Shown: positions 13,786 to 25,673 of the stretch, one piece after another
Layout: the number at the start of each line of letters is the position of its first letter
Position numbering within the stretch: position 1 is the first letter of the stretch
Assembly: GCF_905475345.1 (NCBI RefSeq)
Contig: NC_066587.1
Coordinates: 3,688,070 to 3,752,069 of the forward strand
Direction of reading: 5' to 3'
Length of the DNA: 64,000 nt
From: Vespula vulgaris
Taxonomy: Eukaryota > Arthropoda > Insecta > Hymenoptera > Vespidae
Made by a program: the position numbers and the translations under genes
Notes under the pieces: generated by a model
Seen by the model: the letters and a program-made list of their open reading frames with translations, nothing else
What the model was told of the DNA's origin: nothing
Database searches by the model: none

Positions 13786-14779
13786 CAAGTAGCTGCATTA
13801 AAGGGCCGTAAAAGAATATCGGTAACAAAACTTTATCGTCGTTTTTATCATCTCCCTTATTGTCAAGCACTCTCTCACCTCTCTTCTGTTCTCTTCTCTT
13901 TTCTTTTTTCTTCGAAGAATATAAACTTCCGCCCTCTCTTTTGTCTCTTTTCTTACCCTTAATGGGGCGTTAATCATCGCTTCCTATCCCGAACACGACA
14001 TTTTTGCGATCGATTTCGTTTATTTTTATAAGCCTATTTCAGGGAATCGTTAAAAGAACGCGCAAAGCGACTTCACGTATGAACCTATGTATGTATGTAA
14101 AGTTCTATCGGTTTAACGAGCGTCGAAAGAGGGAATAGGTTAGCGCATGGTTTCATTAGAGGATCGTTAAAAGTTTACGACGTTTTCCGAATGGTACGTG
14201 GGATAAAGAAACGCGCGGGCGATAACGATTCTTCTCTATTCTCTATGGTCTCTAGAGTGCAATCGATGGCCCAGAGAGAAACGTAAAACCTATGAATGTT
14301 CTCGCTAATCGAACGATTCATGTTTTTCCAATCACCAATCTCTTCTTTATGTAATGATTTAAAAAAATATTTCAATTATAATATTTCTTTCATTTGAAAT
14401 TCCTTTATTGATTTTAAAGTTATTACCAAAGTACCTATTCTACGCGATTAAATGTCCATTCGGATGTCATTGGATTAGTATTTTACGTCTCTCAATATTC
14501 TTGACAAATTTCACACGAAAGCAAATCTTCTTGCGGCACGTTTACACGACTACAAGAACTTCTTTATATGCGTTCCCAGAATCGTTCATCGACCCTGAAA
14601 CGAAGCCATTATCTCCTCTCCCAAGCGAGACCAACCGATAAACAAACAATACGCGATAAAACGTTTTAAAGGTGATAAAAAGCTCTCGATCGAGGTTCCC
14701 TCTTTCATTCTTCCTTTTTTGTCTGGTACACTTTGGCTCGCATTGATCTTCCCAGAGCAAATCTTTTCAACGAATCATT

Positions 14780-14895
14780 GGCCATTTTTTACTCGCCTTT
14801 GCGTGGAAAATTAATTACGTCAAACATGAATTCTCGCGTGCTCACGGAAAGAGGCTCCTCGATAATATCCTCATCGCACGAGAATTAATTTCTTT
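14780..14895. promoter_or_regulatory. Enhancer-like block with TAATTA cores
   Basis: A complex stretch between simple-sequence regions contains two AATTAATT homeodomain-type cores (about 14,809 and 14,884), an ATTGGCCA word near 14,777, and several CpG-containing words. Non-repetitive sequence with clustered TAAT cores inside a long intron is typical of developmental enhancers. This is an inference; conservation was not tested. Confidence 0.18.
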
Positions 14896-15286
14896 CTCTC
14901 TCTCTCTTTCTCTCTTTAAGTTTTCACTCTTTCTAGGAAGGACGATTTTGCTTCGTCCTTCGAAAGTCGATCGTGCTTTCGTAATGGATCGGTTGAACGA
15001 TGGATAAATCACGAGACTCCCCTCAGCGTTCGGATGTCGAGTGAAGTGTGAGTATAGTAAAAACAGAGAAAAAGAATGCGATTCAAAAATAGAGGACGAA
15101 TTTCGTGATTAGCATAAATCAGAAAGAAGAAATCCAAGAGCAAAGAGTACACTTTGAAATCGTCGTCATCAGATCGTCACGAGTATAAATTAAAGTATTT
15201 TACCGGCTTTACTTAATGCGTTTATATCTGTAAAAAAGGAAAATAGGTAATATTTTATAGGAATATGCCGATTTATGTATAATTAT

Positions 15287-15318
15287 CATAAATATATTTA
15301 AACATAAATATATTTAAA
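15287..15318 (+). repeat. Tandem duplication of a 16-base AT-rich unit
   Basis: CATAAATATATTTAAA occurs twice with no gap, at 15287-15302 and 15303-15318. Confidence 0.6.
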
Positions 15319-15995
15319 AGAAACCACGTTTTTCATAAATCCAAAATTTGAAAACAATAGAATCCCATTTAGTTACGTGTAAAGTAGGAGATTTGGTTGG
15401 AGTTTACATGAAATACTATATAAGGCAGATAACAAGGGGGATTATATCGTTAATACCTCTTTCCCTAAATTCGATTAAACCGCGAAACCGTGATCCTCTT
15501 AACCCTTTTGAAGCTCAAAGAGAAACTCGATTAAAGGGCGTTACGTGTGTTCGCTTTCGCTTTATACTGACAAACGATCGTGAATGGATCTTTCTCGTTA
15601 TCGTTTAAAGGGCCGCCATTCTCGTGCATAGCGTTCAATTTTTCTCTACGCTAGATATAACAAAAAAGCGACAACACAGAACAAAAAACGAAATCTCGTT
15701 GACAGTTAGTCGAACGTCGGTCCAGTGTTTTGACTAGAATTATCAACTCTATAGTGTAAAAGCAGTTACCGGTGCTCGTTTAAAACTACTATTCTTTTCG
15801 ATTCGCACGAGTAACGATTTCCCATTCTCTCCGTCTGTCCTATACAGCATTTTTTGTTTTTTTTTTTGTACAGTTATACAATTTTTAACGTGAAATACGG
15901 TATCGTTGTAACGACAATCGTAAATCATAAAGATTGACAGTCTCGTGTCTGCGTACGACGATAGGATATTTATCCGTATTTAACTCCTTTGTGGT

Positions 15996-16048
15996 AAACA
16001 AAATAATATATCCGATATTATAAAGAAAAACAAAATAATATATCCGAT
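15996..16048 (+). repeat. 21-base perfect direct repeat, period 32
   Basis: Copies at 15996-16016 and 16028-16048 are identical over 21 bases (core ACAAAATAATATATCCGAT) and separated by 11 AT-rich bases. Only two units exist, so this is a local duplication and not a CRISPR array. Confidence 0.6.
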
Positions 16049-16202
16049 TTTAGTATCAGCTTATAAAACTAACTCTCTTTTTTATAAAGGCATACTTATT
16101 TTCACTAGTGATATTATTATAAAAAAAATATAATTACAACGCATTCAATACACAATATGCATACATACATTTTATATGAACGCTCAAAGGTTGCAATAAT
16201 TA

Positions 16203-16210
<8 letters not shown>

Positions 16211-16248
<38 letters not shown>
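16211..16248. repeat. TA microsatellite
   Basis: Pure AT dinucleotide run of about 38 bases. Confidence 0.85.
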
Positions 16249-16250
<2 letters not shown>

Positions 16251-17053
16251 CCTTATAAATCGTATGCGAGAAATCAATAAAAAGTTTACTGTGAAATAAA
16301 CTGAGAATGTGTTTAACAGAACTCCAACTTTACAACGATTTATGCAAAAGCGAAAAATACAGCACGTATTTCGCTTAAAAGTTCTTTTTTTTCTCCGACG
16401 GAAACTCATGAATATTCGCCGAGAAAAATTTGATATAGTCGCGTGGAGTTGTACGAAGTATTTATTATAGTCGTCTATTGGTTTCCAAAGCTTGCAGGAA
16501 ATTAAATTAATCGATATCAGAGGAAAGATATGTGATTTATTTTTTTAATAGATACTTACATAATTATTGACATTAAACCGAGTGAATTTTTTTTTTCTTA
16601 CTTATATATTTGTCTCGACCAATCAATTTATTGGATAAAATTTAATCACAATAATTATCGTCCATACTTCTCTGTACGATACATTTTTATCAGCTTAACA
16701 TCGCATGAATCAAAAAATTATCTTTTGCAATCATTAATATCGTAGTCTCCTAACACGCATCGATCGTTTTCTCCATTTTTATTTCTTTTTCACTTCTCTA
16801 GCCAACCCTTTTTTACGGGAATCACGATGCAAGGTCCGTCGACGGGCTTGCCATGGCTCTGACGACGGATTGATCGATTCATCGATTGACGTTCGAATGA
16901 ACGATTTGCCTGGCATATATGTCAAGAGCACTTTTTTAAGTTCCGCGCGTAGCTACGAGCTAGCCGAGCTTTACGTTCTATTCCATTGGGGATCGGCCGA
17001 CCTTAAATCAATCTATCTTGGCGCCACTGCAAAAACCTATTCGTTAACGAACT

Positions 17054-17081
17054 CATCCTTTTTTTCTTCTTTCAGGTGAGC
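17054..17081 (+). promoter_or_regulatory. Candidate recursive (ratchet) splice site 1
   Basis: A long uninterrupted pyrimidine run (17056-17073) ends in CAG, with the AG at 17074-17075. It is followed with no gap by GTGAGC, a near-consensus 5' splice site starting at 17076. Possible branch points are the A of gttaac at 17047 and the A of ctcat at 17055. A 3' splice site joined to a 5' splice site leaves a zero-length exon. This matches the known insect ratchet-point layout, in which the upstream exon is ligated here and the next intron segment is then removed. The motif is seen directly; its use is inferred. Confidence 0.55.
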
Positions 17082-17437
17082 GCACATCGTATAAGAGAGA
17101 TCTTCCCGACACGCCTCAACGATCGCGATGTCAATCGTCTTCAACTTTTGCCAGATTCGTATGTAATTTGATATTTTTCAACGAATGCAAGTCCATGTAA
17201 AGGAGTAGCTTGATTTTTCTATCTTTTTTTTTTTTAGATAGATCAGAACGAACGAATAAGGAAGAAATATTCAATTAAAATTTTGATTGTCATACATCGT
17301 ACTTGTAAAATATTCGAACAGTAAGATCGTCGATAAGAGTATTAATAATTGTTACCGGATATAGAACTCGTACATATTTTATCATAAAAGCGAAACGAGA
17401 TCAGACTTCGGAGTCTTATCGTTGGTTTTCAGAATGA

Positions 17438-17716
17438 ATTCGCAACAAGTTTCTAATTAATTGGACACGATTCACGAGGAGTAAGCACGCTAAGAGTTTA
17501 GACGTCGTTATTATTACTTCGTTATCTACGCTATCGGCATTTGAAGAGCAAGATTATAGGTTAACCAGCTTGGACGAAGCGAATCTCCGGGAACTAAATG
17601 ATGTGACTTTTAAAACTATAGACTCGTTGCACGGTGGATCGACGGACGATATAAATTCGTTTCTAAGCAATCTCGCTAGCAGGAGTAATAAGGATGCAGA
17701 CGCTTTTTCAAAATAG
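17438..17716 (+). other. Coding-like open segment without start or clear splice sites
   Basis: The frame is open for 92 codons between a TGA at 17435-17437 and a TAG at 17714-17716. Its second half is rich in acidic and polar residues (EEQDYRLTSLDEANLRELND, then a DSLHGGSTDDIN stretch), unlike the Leu/Ser/Phe-rich shadow frames elsewhere in the window. The segment has no ATG in frame at its start. The acceptor-like TTTTCAG at 17426-17432 meets the upstream stop in this frame, and no good donor is seen. It may be a retrogene relic or chance. It starts about 360 bases after ratchet site 1. Confidence 0.18.
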
Positions 17717-17799
17717 AAGAAAGACGACTCCGAGGCTAGTTAATACCGAATTACATTTTATTACTGCGAAACCCGCGGCTCTTCGGTCTTCGAGTTTAA

Positions 17800-17990
17800 T
17801 CTCCACGCACACGCGCATAAGCGAGCGTTCATCTTGGACACAAATACGGAGAACCTCATGGAAATGCGTGGTTTCACGCTTCGCGGACTCTAGCCGTGCT
17901 GCTGCTGCTCCGATGCAGGAAGTTCAACCGAGTTTCTGCACCGTCACGATCTTTTATTCTTTCTTTGCCGATCGTTAAGGTGCGCTCGAG
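17800..17990. other. GC-richer block downstream of ratchet site 1
   Basis: CpG-rich complex sequence carrying a short CTG triplet run (about 17,898-17,909). A 94-codon open frame starts at 17,694 and runs through it. The product has no motif I recognise, and the preceding coding-like frame is in a different phase. It could be an untranslated or recursive-exon region after ratchet site 1, or a regulatory block. Confidence 0.18.
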
Positions 17991-19735
17991 CTTCTCTTTC
18001 GGATATATTTATTTTTCTCCTCTTTTAAAAGGAAGAGAACGCGCGAATTTAAAGTCGTACCGGTTTCTCGCTTAGACGCATCGATATCTCGGTTATATTC
18101 TTCCGTCTGATTGAAATTTCTTGCTCGTCGAGCGAGTCGAATCGTAAAGCCAAACGACTTCCCGTCTGGACGATCGAATCCGTCAAACCGGACTCTTTTG
18201 ACTCTCTTTATATTTATTTCATTTTCAAATAAGTTAATACTCCTTTTGATTCGTTCTGTTTTTTCCATTTATTCCCGCTCATAAATCCTACGAGAATTAG
18301 TGGTGCACGAATAATCCAGGTATATGCTATCGAAGAATCCTAGAACGTAGAATTTGGAGGAAAGGAAAACACACGCAACACTTGAGATATCCTGATTAAT
18401 GGCGGGATAATATCTTCCAAACACTGTTGTATCCAGACCATGTGTCTTTCGGCTCGATATGTAACGGAAATCGCTTTTATGTACTTCTCCTATAGTAAAC
18501 TCTCTCTTTCTCTCTCCCTCCCTCCCTCCTTCCCGTTCTTTTTCCATCGATTCGAGATCTTTTCATTTTTCTCTCTTTCTCATTTTCTCTCATCTTTCAC
18601 CGATATCACCTTTTACCTCTTCTCTCTTCGACCTGTCACATCCGACGATGGTTTCTTTCAATACAACGCGCCGACGGGAAACCTTGCTCGTTTTTCCTGC
18701 TCTACTTGAGTTTCGTTCCACTTCTGTCAGACAGTTACATAAAACGTCGTTCGATTCTACTCGATTTAGACGTTGCCGCGCAATCTTTCGTCGTTTATTC
18801 GTATTTCTCTTTTAAAGTTTTTAATCGTCCTTAAATGTTCTTTCAGATTTTTCTATGCTTATGGTTATACTTTGATGTTACATTTCTTTATAAAATTCAT
18901 AATGTTTATCTAAATGTCTCGTTTTCTTAAGTAGTCATCTTCTTTCTCTCTCTCTTTTTTTTTTTCTTTTTTTTTACGAAGAACGTCTTCTTCCCACGGT
19001 CGCTTTGATAATTTCTGTGATTGGTCGTACGAAAAATATGTCGCACGGATCATCGATTATGAAAATGTTGGCACAATAAAACATATAAAATATTTCTTTC
19101 AAAATTCTATGACATCTCTTTTGTTAAAGCTGAAATTCGAAGATTCTAATAGATCATCGTGACAAGGGTAATTTTGAAGTTGAAGATATCGATAGACGAA
19201 TTACAGTTTTCCAAGAGATACGGGAGTAGCCGTGAAACGAGCAATCATCGATCATCGAGAAAACATCTTTCGTTCTTTTCCCTTTCGAGATTTTCTTTGT
19301 GTTCTCGTGGTTCAAGGTCGTCCATAAGCCGCTCCTACATCAGGTAGGCGGGATATTCTTTCACAGTATCTGTTCCTTGAACCGCGACGGGCATCGTCGT
19401 ATCTCAGGCGATATTTCAGATAAAGTAGTTACTGTCTTTCAAATAGTTATTTCATCGACGTTAATCGAGAATATTTCCTTTTTTTTTATCTTTGTTGATT
19501 ATCTCAAATTTATCTGTTAGAAGATATTAATTTGTTCTTATTTTATTTCTTAAATATTTTTGAACCATACCAAATCATACGATACCATACCATACGATAT
19601 AGAAAATGTCTTTATGTCCGCGAATGAGAGACACTGCCGTAGAGTATGTTCTACTAGCAACTAATCGCGTTAGTCAAAACAAGGACACATCGACCGCGTT
19701 GTATCTTTTAGGCCCAAGGATTGCAATAATGATAG

Positions 19736-19960
19736 AGAAGAAAAGAGAGAGAGAGAGAGAGAGGACGTCTCGCTGCGATACGTCAGAAGAAACACAACAA
19801 TACATCTTTGTCGTTGATTAGATGCAGACGGGACGATAACCAAAGACATCGTCGGTAAACAGCCCAGAGAATCTTCTCCAGTCTCTGACGACCTGTCCCC
19901 TCTTTCTCTCTCTCCTTTTCTTTCTCTTTCTTTCTCTCCCTCTCTTTCTCTTTTATTCTC
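19736..19960. repeat. GA tract then CT tracts
   Basis: A GA run (about 19,742-19,763) and CT-rich runs (about 19,901-19,955) lie in opposite orientation with complex sequence between. Their low complexity produces the long minus-strand frame at 19670-20173. Confidence 0.7.
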
Positions 19961-20187
19961 CCTTGCTTTGCAACAGACACACACCGTTCGTCCTTGTCTC
20001 CTCTTCTTCTTCCGTTCCACGATGGCTAGCACGATGACATTGCTCTCTGGCCGCATCGGCGACACGTCGCAAATTTGCACCGTTCCGTGTGTACATCCTC
20101 TGACAATCGTGCAGTAGCAAATAACATGGAAAAGAGAAAGAAAAAGAGAAATATGAATAGTTCGCGAGTACACGGTATTCTTAAAAC

Positions 20188-20218
<31 letters not shown>

Positions 20219-20280
20219 TGTATATATATGATATATTTGCTTATTGATATAATAATTATATATATGTATATTATTTATAT
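20188..20280. repeat. ATGT tetranucleotide repeat and TA tail
   Basis: About eight units of (ATGT) followed by TATATATG and AT-rich sequence. Confidence 0.8.
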
Positions 20281-20656
20281 TTTTAGAATTATTATCTCCT
20301 CTCGTTACAAATAATATTTATAGAAGAACGTTTGATACTTGTTATTTCTTTCTTCCTTTTGCTTTTTTAAAGATACGAAATTTATAACAACATCACGAAT
20401 CACGTGAATCAGCAATTTATCAAGGAGATATATCCAAAAGCTATATGAGAACGCGTCTATCAGAGTGAATGAAAGGCAAAGTAGCGTAATTTGGTTGATT
20501 TAAATCTAGGTATAGAACGTCTTCTCTCCGATGCACTTCTTTCTTCCCGGAGGAAAATGACTCCGATATTTATCTTGGACGTAGACGGTTACGAGGTGTA
20601 TGTACAGAAGGGAAGGAAGAAGCTCGCATTGAGGGTAAAAAAGAGTAAGAAGAGTA

Positions 20657-20683
20657 AAGAGAGAGAGAGAGAGAGAGAGAGAC
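20657..20683. repeat. GA microsatellite
   Basis: GA run inside a + strand open frame (20491-20730), giving an Arg-Glu repeat in an otherwise unrecognised peptide. Confidence 0.8.
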
Positions 20684-21084
20684 TTACGAAACGAGCTGTA
20701 TCGTTTGGAGGAAAGCTAACGCTTTGGTGATGTTTATGTAACATTGTAGCTTTCTGGAAAACGTAAAAGAGGCAAGTTGGTTTTGAGAAGCGTTAGACAT
20801 TTTATTAAAGTCTCGTGAGTACTTTAAAGAGTGTTACCTTTTTCGTATTACGTATTAGATTCAGTTCAATATAGCTAAAAATACTTGAAAAATCGTAGAA
20901 ATGAAATGTTGAAGAATAAAAACTTTTATTACTTCTTCCTTTCGTATTACGTCTTCCGTTTAATCCGATTAACGTGACCAATTAGTTAAAGTTAATAAAC
21001 GGAGACAATAGTTTCTTCGAGTTCGTTGAACGATACAACAGAAGAGAACTAACGAGATACACTTTCCTGACAGACGTTTCTATC

Positions 21085-21476
21085 ATGAGGAAGAAGAAAC
21101 TTTCTCTCGGTGTCGTTCGCAGAAGGAAACTCCAACGGGATATCTATCCAGGATGTTTCTCACTCGTGGAAAGCGTCGGCGAAGAGTTTATCGTTCCTGG
21201 CTCGTTAAAATGCGCTCGCGCACGTGCGAGCGAACTCGGGCAGATTTATCGGCTAGAAACCGCGAGACAGGTGGCAATACTACGTTCGAAGCTGCGAACG
21301 GTTGTGGTATTAGTATTGGTGGTCTAGTGGGTGGCCTCTTGTCGCGTGCCCTCCATTTTCGTGCCTCGGTCGCGTTCGTAACGACTCGAAAGTCGAAGAA
21401 ACGCGTAGTCGACGTCACGCCTAAGATATACGATTCTCATTTGCCACGCTACAAGAGATTAAAAGTTGAAACTTAG
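21085..21476. other. CpG-rich island with CGCACGTGCG palindrome
   Basis: This is one of the most CpG-rich stretches in the window. Two + strand frames (21085-21327 and 21153-21476) and a minus frame are open at once, as expected from GC content, so none is called a gene. It holds the perfect 10-base palindrome CGCACGTGCG at 21219-21228, centred on a CACGTG E-box of the type bound by bHLH factors of the Myc, clock and Hairy groups. An enhancer or promoter role is inferred. Confidence 0.25.
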
Positions 21477-23190
21477 TTCGGTAGAAAAAGAGAGAGAGAG
21501 AGAGAGAGCGAGAATATTCGAAGCGAATCGATCGAGCCGAACTAGCGAGTTTAATTTATTAGTCCCGCTAATGCCGAGAGAACGTTTCCAGTATGCATAC
21601 CTATGGAGAGCAAGAGACTTTGTTGGAAAGTCGAACGGGGTCTCGAGAATCATTTTTACAAGGCTGTTTATTCAACGACTTGGGTCCGCGAGCGAAATCA
21701 CTAATGACGTCGTGATTAATACTAATTGTTACGAGATTAAGATCAGCAGTAAGAATTTAATGGTTTCGTTTGCGATTCCTTTATCCGCACTGTCTCAACG
21801 ACCATTTAGACGTATTGAGAAGAATAATTAAATCTTGTACTAATAGAAGATACGATATCATTATTATAAAGATTTATAAGTGATACGAAATATTTATCGT
21901 AGATATTAACTCGGAAAAAGAGAAACGTTAGTTACTGTATATCGAGATTGATATTACATGAAAATCTAAAAGGAAAATCTTTCCCTTTTACTGATACATT
22001 ACAAATAAATTAAAACATTCGATTATCATCTTCCCAGGTTGATTGTTCAATGTACGATTATATCCGCAGCACGGTGGTGCGAATTCGATCGAGTTGCCGT
22101 GATAATGGGCCGAGCCGTGTAGCAAAGGAAAATGAAATGAAAATGAATTTCATAATTACACAGAAGATGGTATCGGTATCGAGCGAGATACGTTCGTAAT
22201 CGTGTGATTTACGTGAGTTACGACGAGTCTCGATACTATCTTCTGCTTGTAAAATGTCGGCTCGCAAACGAAGGGATCAAGTTTCGTGGATCTCATCGAG
22301 TCGACGCGTTCATTCGGCTTTTTTCTTTTTCTTTTTTTTTTGTTGAATTTCATTTTATTTATTTATTTTTTTTATCGTGAACATTTCGTAAGCAACATCG
22401 TCGTTGACGTTGTACGTTCAGCGTCGTAATAAAGAAAGAAAAGAGGTCGCGCGAATACTCAGTAATTACCAAGTCGATTTCGCGAGTTCTGCCACGAGAA
22501 CATAACGAATTTATGCTTCTCGAAGTCACGATGACCCATCAGCATGACGTAGAAAGAAAGAGAGATGCCGAGTCGTTCATTATTATAAATCGCAGAGTCG
22601 AGCTTTCCTACGTGTACCATCGTGAATCATTCGAGTGGTTCGCTGTTAGTTTTGTCGGTGCGAAGACGGATGTCCTCCGTATCTTTCCTGGTGAAGGGAT
22701 CGACCAATGAAACTGCTTGAAGAACCGGCTTTCCCGAGACTTCTATTCGAATTAATTGCAAAGAAGTTGTACAAGTTAACACTGTGTTGTCTTTCTTTTA
22801 TACGTATTTTTATTTAATTTTTTATAATTGAAAAAAAACCTCGGAAAGCCAGGGAGGAAAAAAAAACGTGAAAATAATACAAATAGTTTACGTAAAGCAG
22901 TAGTACCACCTGTCAACCTTTTAGGAACTTAGTTTGCTCGTTATCCTATAAACTCATTAAATCATCTTGCGCGTTCCTATTCCCTGACGCATCCATGTTG
23001 CTGAAACAACGATTTAATATTTCAGGTTGGAAAGATAGCAAAGTTCTAGTTAGAACGAGTTATTCGTTGCACGAATCTCGGGAGAAATTCCAAGTAGTTC
23101 GATGTATTGCATCGGTGACACGAGAAATCAGTAGAGCACTGGCTGTCTAATTATCGGTCTCCCACATCAGGGAAACAAACGTTGTAAATG

Positions 23191-23204
23191 TCTTGACGTC
23201 AAGA
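23191..23204. promoter_or_regulatory. 14-base palindrome containing a full CRE
   Basis: TCTTGACGTCAAGA is a perfect 14-base inverted repeat whose centre, TGACGTCA (23194-23201), is the full cAMP-response element recognised by CREB/ATF bZIP dimers. A half-related ACGTTGAG follows at once. The surrounding 23,000-23,240 bases are complex and non-repetitive. A functional site is plausible but unproven. Confidence 0.35.
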
Positions 23205-23730
23205 CGTTGAGACACAGGCCGATTTAATTCACAAGAAATTAAAAAAACGAAAAGTACAGTTAGGATGATGGTAAAAGTGTCGAGAGTTCATAAAGAAACT
23301 ATTTTGTAGTTCGCTCGAATCGAGCTGCTTTATTGTAAGAACATGACAAAGGCCATTGTTCTTCAAGATATCCCTTATTAATGATAGAAAATTATTTCGG
23401 ATATGTTATTAAAACTATAATCAAGTAAAATCTTTTTAAACTTAACAAGGAGATAAAGTAAGGGGATCGTGGGAAAAAGGAAGGCCAAGTTTCGCTAAGC
23501 TCTCTATCTCTCTTCAGACTTCCGTTGGCGGCGTACTTCGATATTTTTAGTAAATTACTCATTAGCTAGGAGAGAGGATGAACACAGGAGAAAAGGGAGA
23601 CGTCGAAAAATACGGGTAAAGCTTCTTAAAAAGTATAGTTATATATATATATGTATATGTATACAAGCAACCTTGGTTCAGGGACTTTTAAAAAAACTCG
23701 TTCGCGACAGCTATATTTCGTGCGAACGGA

Positions 23731-23736
<6 letters not shown>

Positions 23737-23790
<54 letters not shown>

Positions 23791-23810
23791 CCTCCTCTCT
23801 CTCTCTTTCT
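23737..23810. repeat. Long CT microsatellite
   Basis: About 40 bases of pure CT followed by interrupted CT/CCT. Confidence 0.85.
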
Positions 23811-24592
23811 TGGCCGCAGACTCTGGTGAATGGCGATGCCTCGGCGTCTCGATGAGAACGTTCGACCGTGACGACGATGTTGGTGAGAAGATGGTCTTGG
23901 TCTCTTACAGTCGATACCAGTAGAGTACAGTAGTGTTAGTACTTATAAACTTTAGTTGGTGGGATTCTCCGGTGTGCTACAGAAGGGCGAGACTTGGCCA
24001 AACACGAGACATCCTACCGAGTAACTGGACGGGGACCTCGGTGCACCCGTCAAACCAGTTTTATCGGCTACTTCCTTCGGGATGAGAGAGGCAGGTAGAA
24101 CGATACACTCGGCTTTTAACTATGGCGCCCACCTTGCTGCTTGTCTTATAAAGAAACTCTCGATTTTATCATATTTCTCGTACTCCTTTCTCCTTGAATA
24201 TTTATATTTTAAATAATACAAAATTGTTCAAACATTGAGTGCGTCAATCTTGAATCATTCATAATTCATAAATTCTTAAACGACCGTGAATAATCTCATT
24301 CGTTTGAAAAATATCATCACGTCATTTACTCGATCGTTTATTTTACGAAACTAAACATCGGATGTTATTTCAGAGAAAGATATATCTATAATACTTTACA
24401 ACTTATAAACCTATCGACATTTTATGAATATGGTCTATATGTATTACGTGTTGTTTTATCGAGTAATATTACTGGTAAACGATATATATTTTCTCTCGCT
24501 TAGTGACAGTTCTTTATCGAGAGCGGTAAGCAGCTTTATAGAGTTTGGTTTGTTAAGGGGAAAATACTGTATGAATGCGTATAAACAACCAA

Positions 24593-24593
<1 letters not shown>

Positions 24594-24625
<32 letters not shown>
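24594..24625. repeat. GA microsatellite
   Basis: GA run of about 28 bases. Confidence 0.85.
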
Positions 24626-25626
24626 CGGACAAAGTAAACACATTTCTTCTCCTCTTCGGACGCATTTATCTCGACTCGTCGTCAAGCTCCGATAATCGAT
24701 GATTTATGATCGAAGACCAAAATTATGGTAACTCGATAGAAAGTGCCGGAAGAGGGACGGAGCGAGTCAAATCGATGACGCTTGTTCGTCTGACGAAGAC
24801 AAAACGGAGAAGGGTGGATTATCGATTGCATGCTCGATACGCGATACGCGACGTACGAACATCTTTGCGCGCCGTTTACACGTCGGTCCGAGTGTGAATA
24901 TATCGATATCGTCGTCCATGCGTCCTGCGTATTTGTCTTGGTCTCTCTCCTTCTCTGTCTCTCTCTTTCTCTCTCACCCTATCTTTCCCTATATAGTTAC
25001 GGCTTCGTACAGTCCGTCGCGCAGACTATCGAGTATCGTTCGTAGTATCGAGTGCATAGACCGAGAGACGATCATGATGACCATGACCAACGTCGATTGT
25101 GACGCGATCGATGAATCGGATTGAAAGCGTCGGTTCGATGTTCGTTCGATCGAATGAAATCGCGAATAAATGAGTATTTCAAGGTACTCGTTACTTGTAA
25201 ATCGAGTTACAATTGCGTTAGAAATATATATTACTATAATGGAACATTGATGTAGCTTGTTAAAAAAGAACTTTTAGTATCATTGAACCAATCGTCTGTA
25301 ACGTAGGTAATCGATTTGTGGTTTAAATGTGTTAGCATACGTACGTAGAAATGATTGGAAGAGCGATGATAATTTTGTAACAAGATCGAACACTCGTTAG
25401 TGTTCATTGTAACATTACATGATGGAATTTTTATAGAAAAAAAAATTTTCATTCGTTCAAGTGCGATGATGCATTAAGGAAGGGAAAATTAGTAGCTTTG
25501 CTCCGTGACTTTCGTTTTTCATCCTTCTCTTACCCGCAAGATCTTCGTGTTATCTCGTTTCATCTCGCATCACAGAACGGATCGTTCAAGGAGTCAACGA
25601 CTCGAGGATCCGTCCGCAGGATGGAC

Positions 25627-25673
25627 GTCTGGCCGATGAGTCATTGTCAATGACCAGACCGATCCAGACCGGT
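25627..25673. promoter_or_regulatory. Nested inverted repeat with AP-1 site and 10-base tandem copy
   Basis: GTCTGG (25627-25632) pairs with CCAGAC (25654-25659), and inside it TCATTG (25641-25646) pairs with CAATGA (25648-25653) across a single base. The left arm carries an eight-base bulge. TGAGTCA at 25637-25643 is an AP-1 consensus. The right arm is part of a tandem pair, CCAGACCGAT (25654-25663) then CCAGACCGGT (25664-25673). The density of dyads suggests a bound regulatory site or a structured RNA element. Confidence 0.3.

Larger units (their letters stand above)
17090..21080. other. Gene-free stretch after ratchet site 1
   Basis: Contains the coding-like segment at 17,438 and the GC block at 17,800, then AT-rich sequence, T-tracts near 18,955 and microsatellites. 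No transposon ends or RNA genes seen. Confidence 0.45.

Noticed and set aside
15996..16048. Spaced direct repeat, possible CRISPR
   Set aside because: Only two units, AT-rich, in a eukaryotic setting.
19670..20173. 167-codon minus-strand frame
   Set aside because: Built on two simple-sequence tracts giving Arg/Glu/Lys and Ser/Leu runs.
22036..23030. CAG|GTTG composites near 22,037 and 23,025 as ratchet sites
   Set aside because: The 5' splice halves (GTTGAT, GTTGGA) are poor, and the pyrimidine tracts are short.
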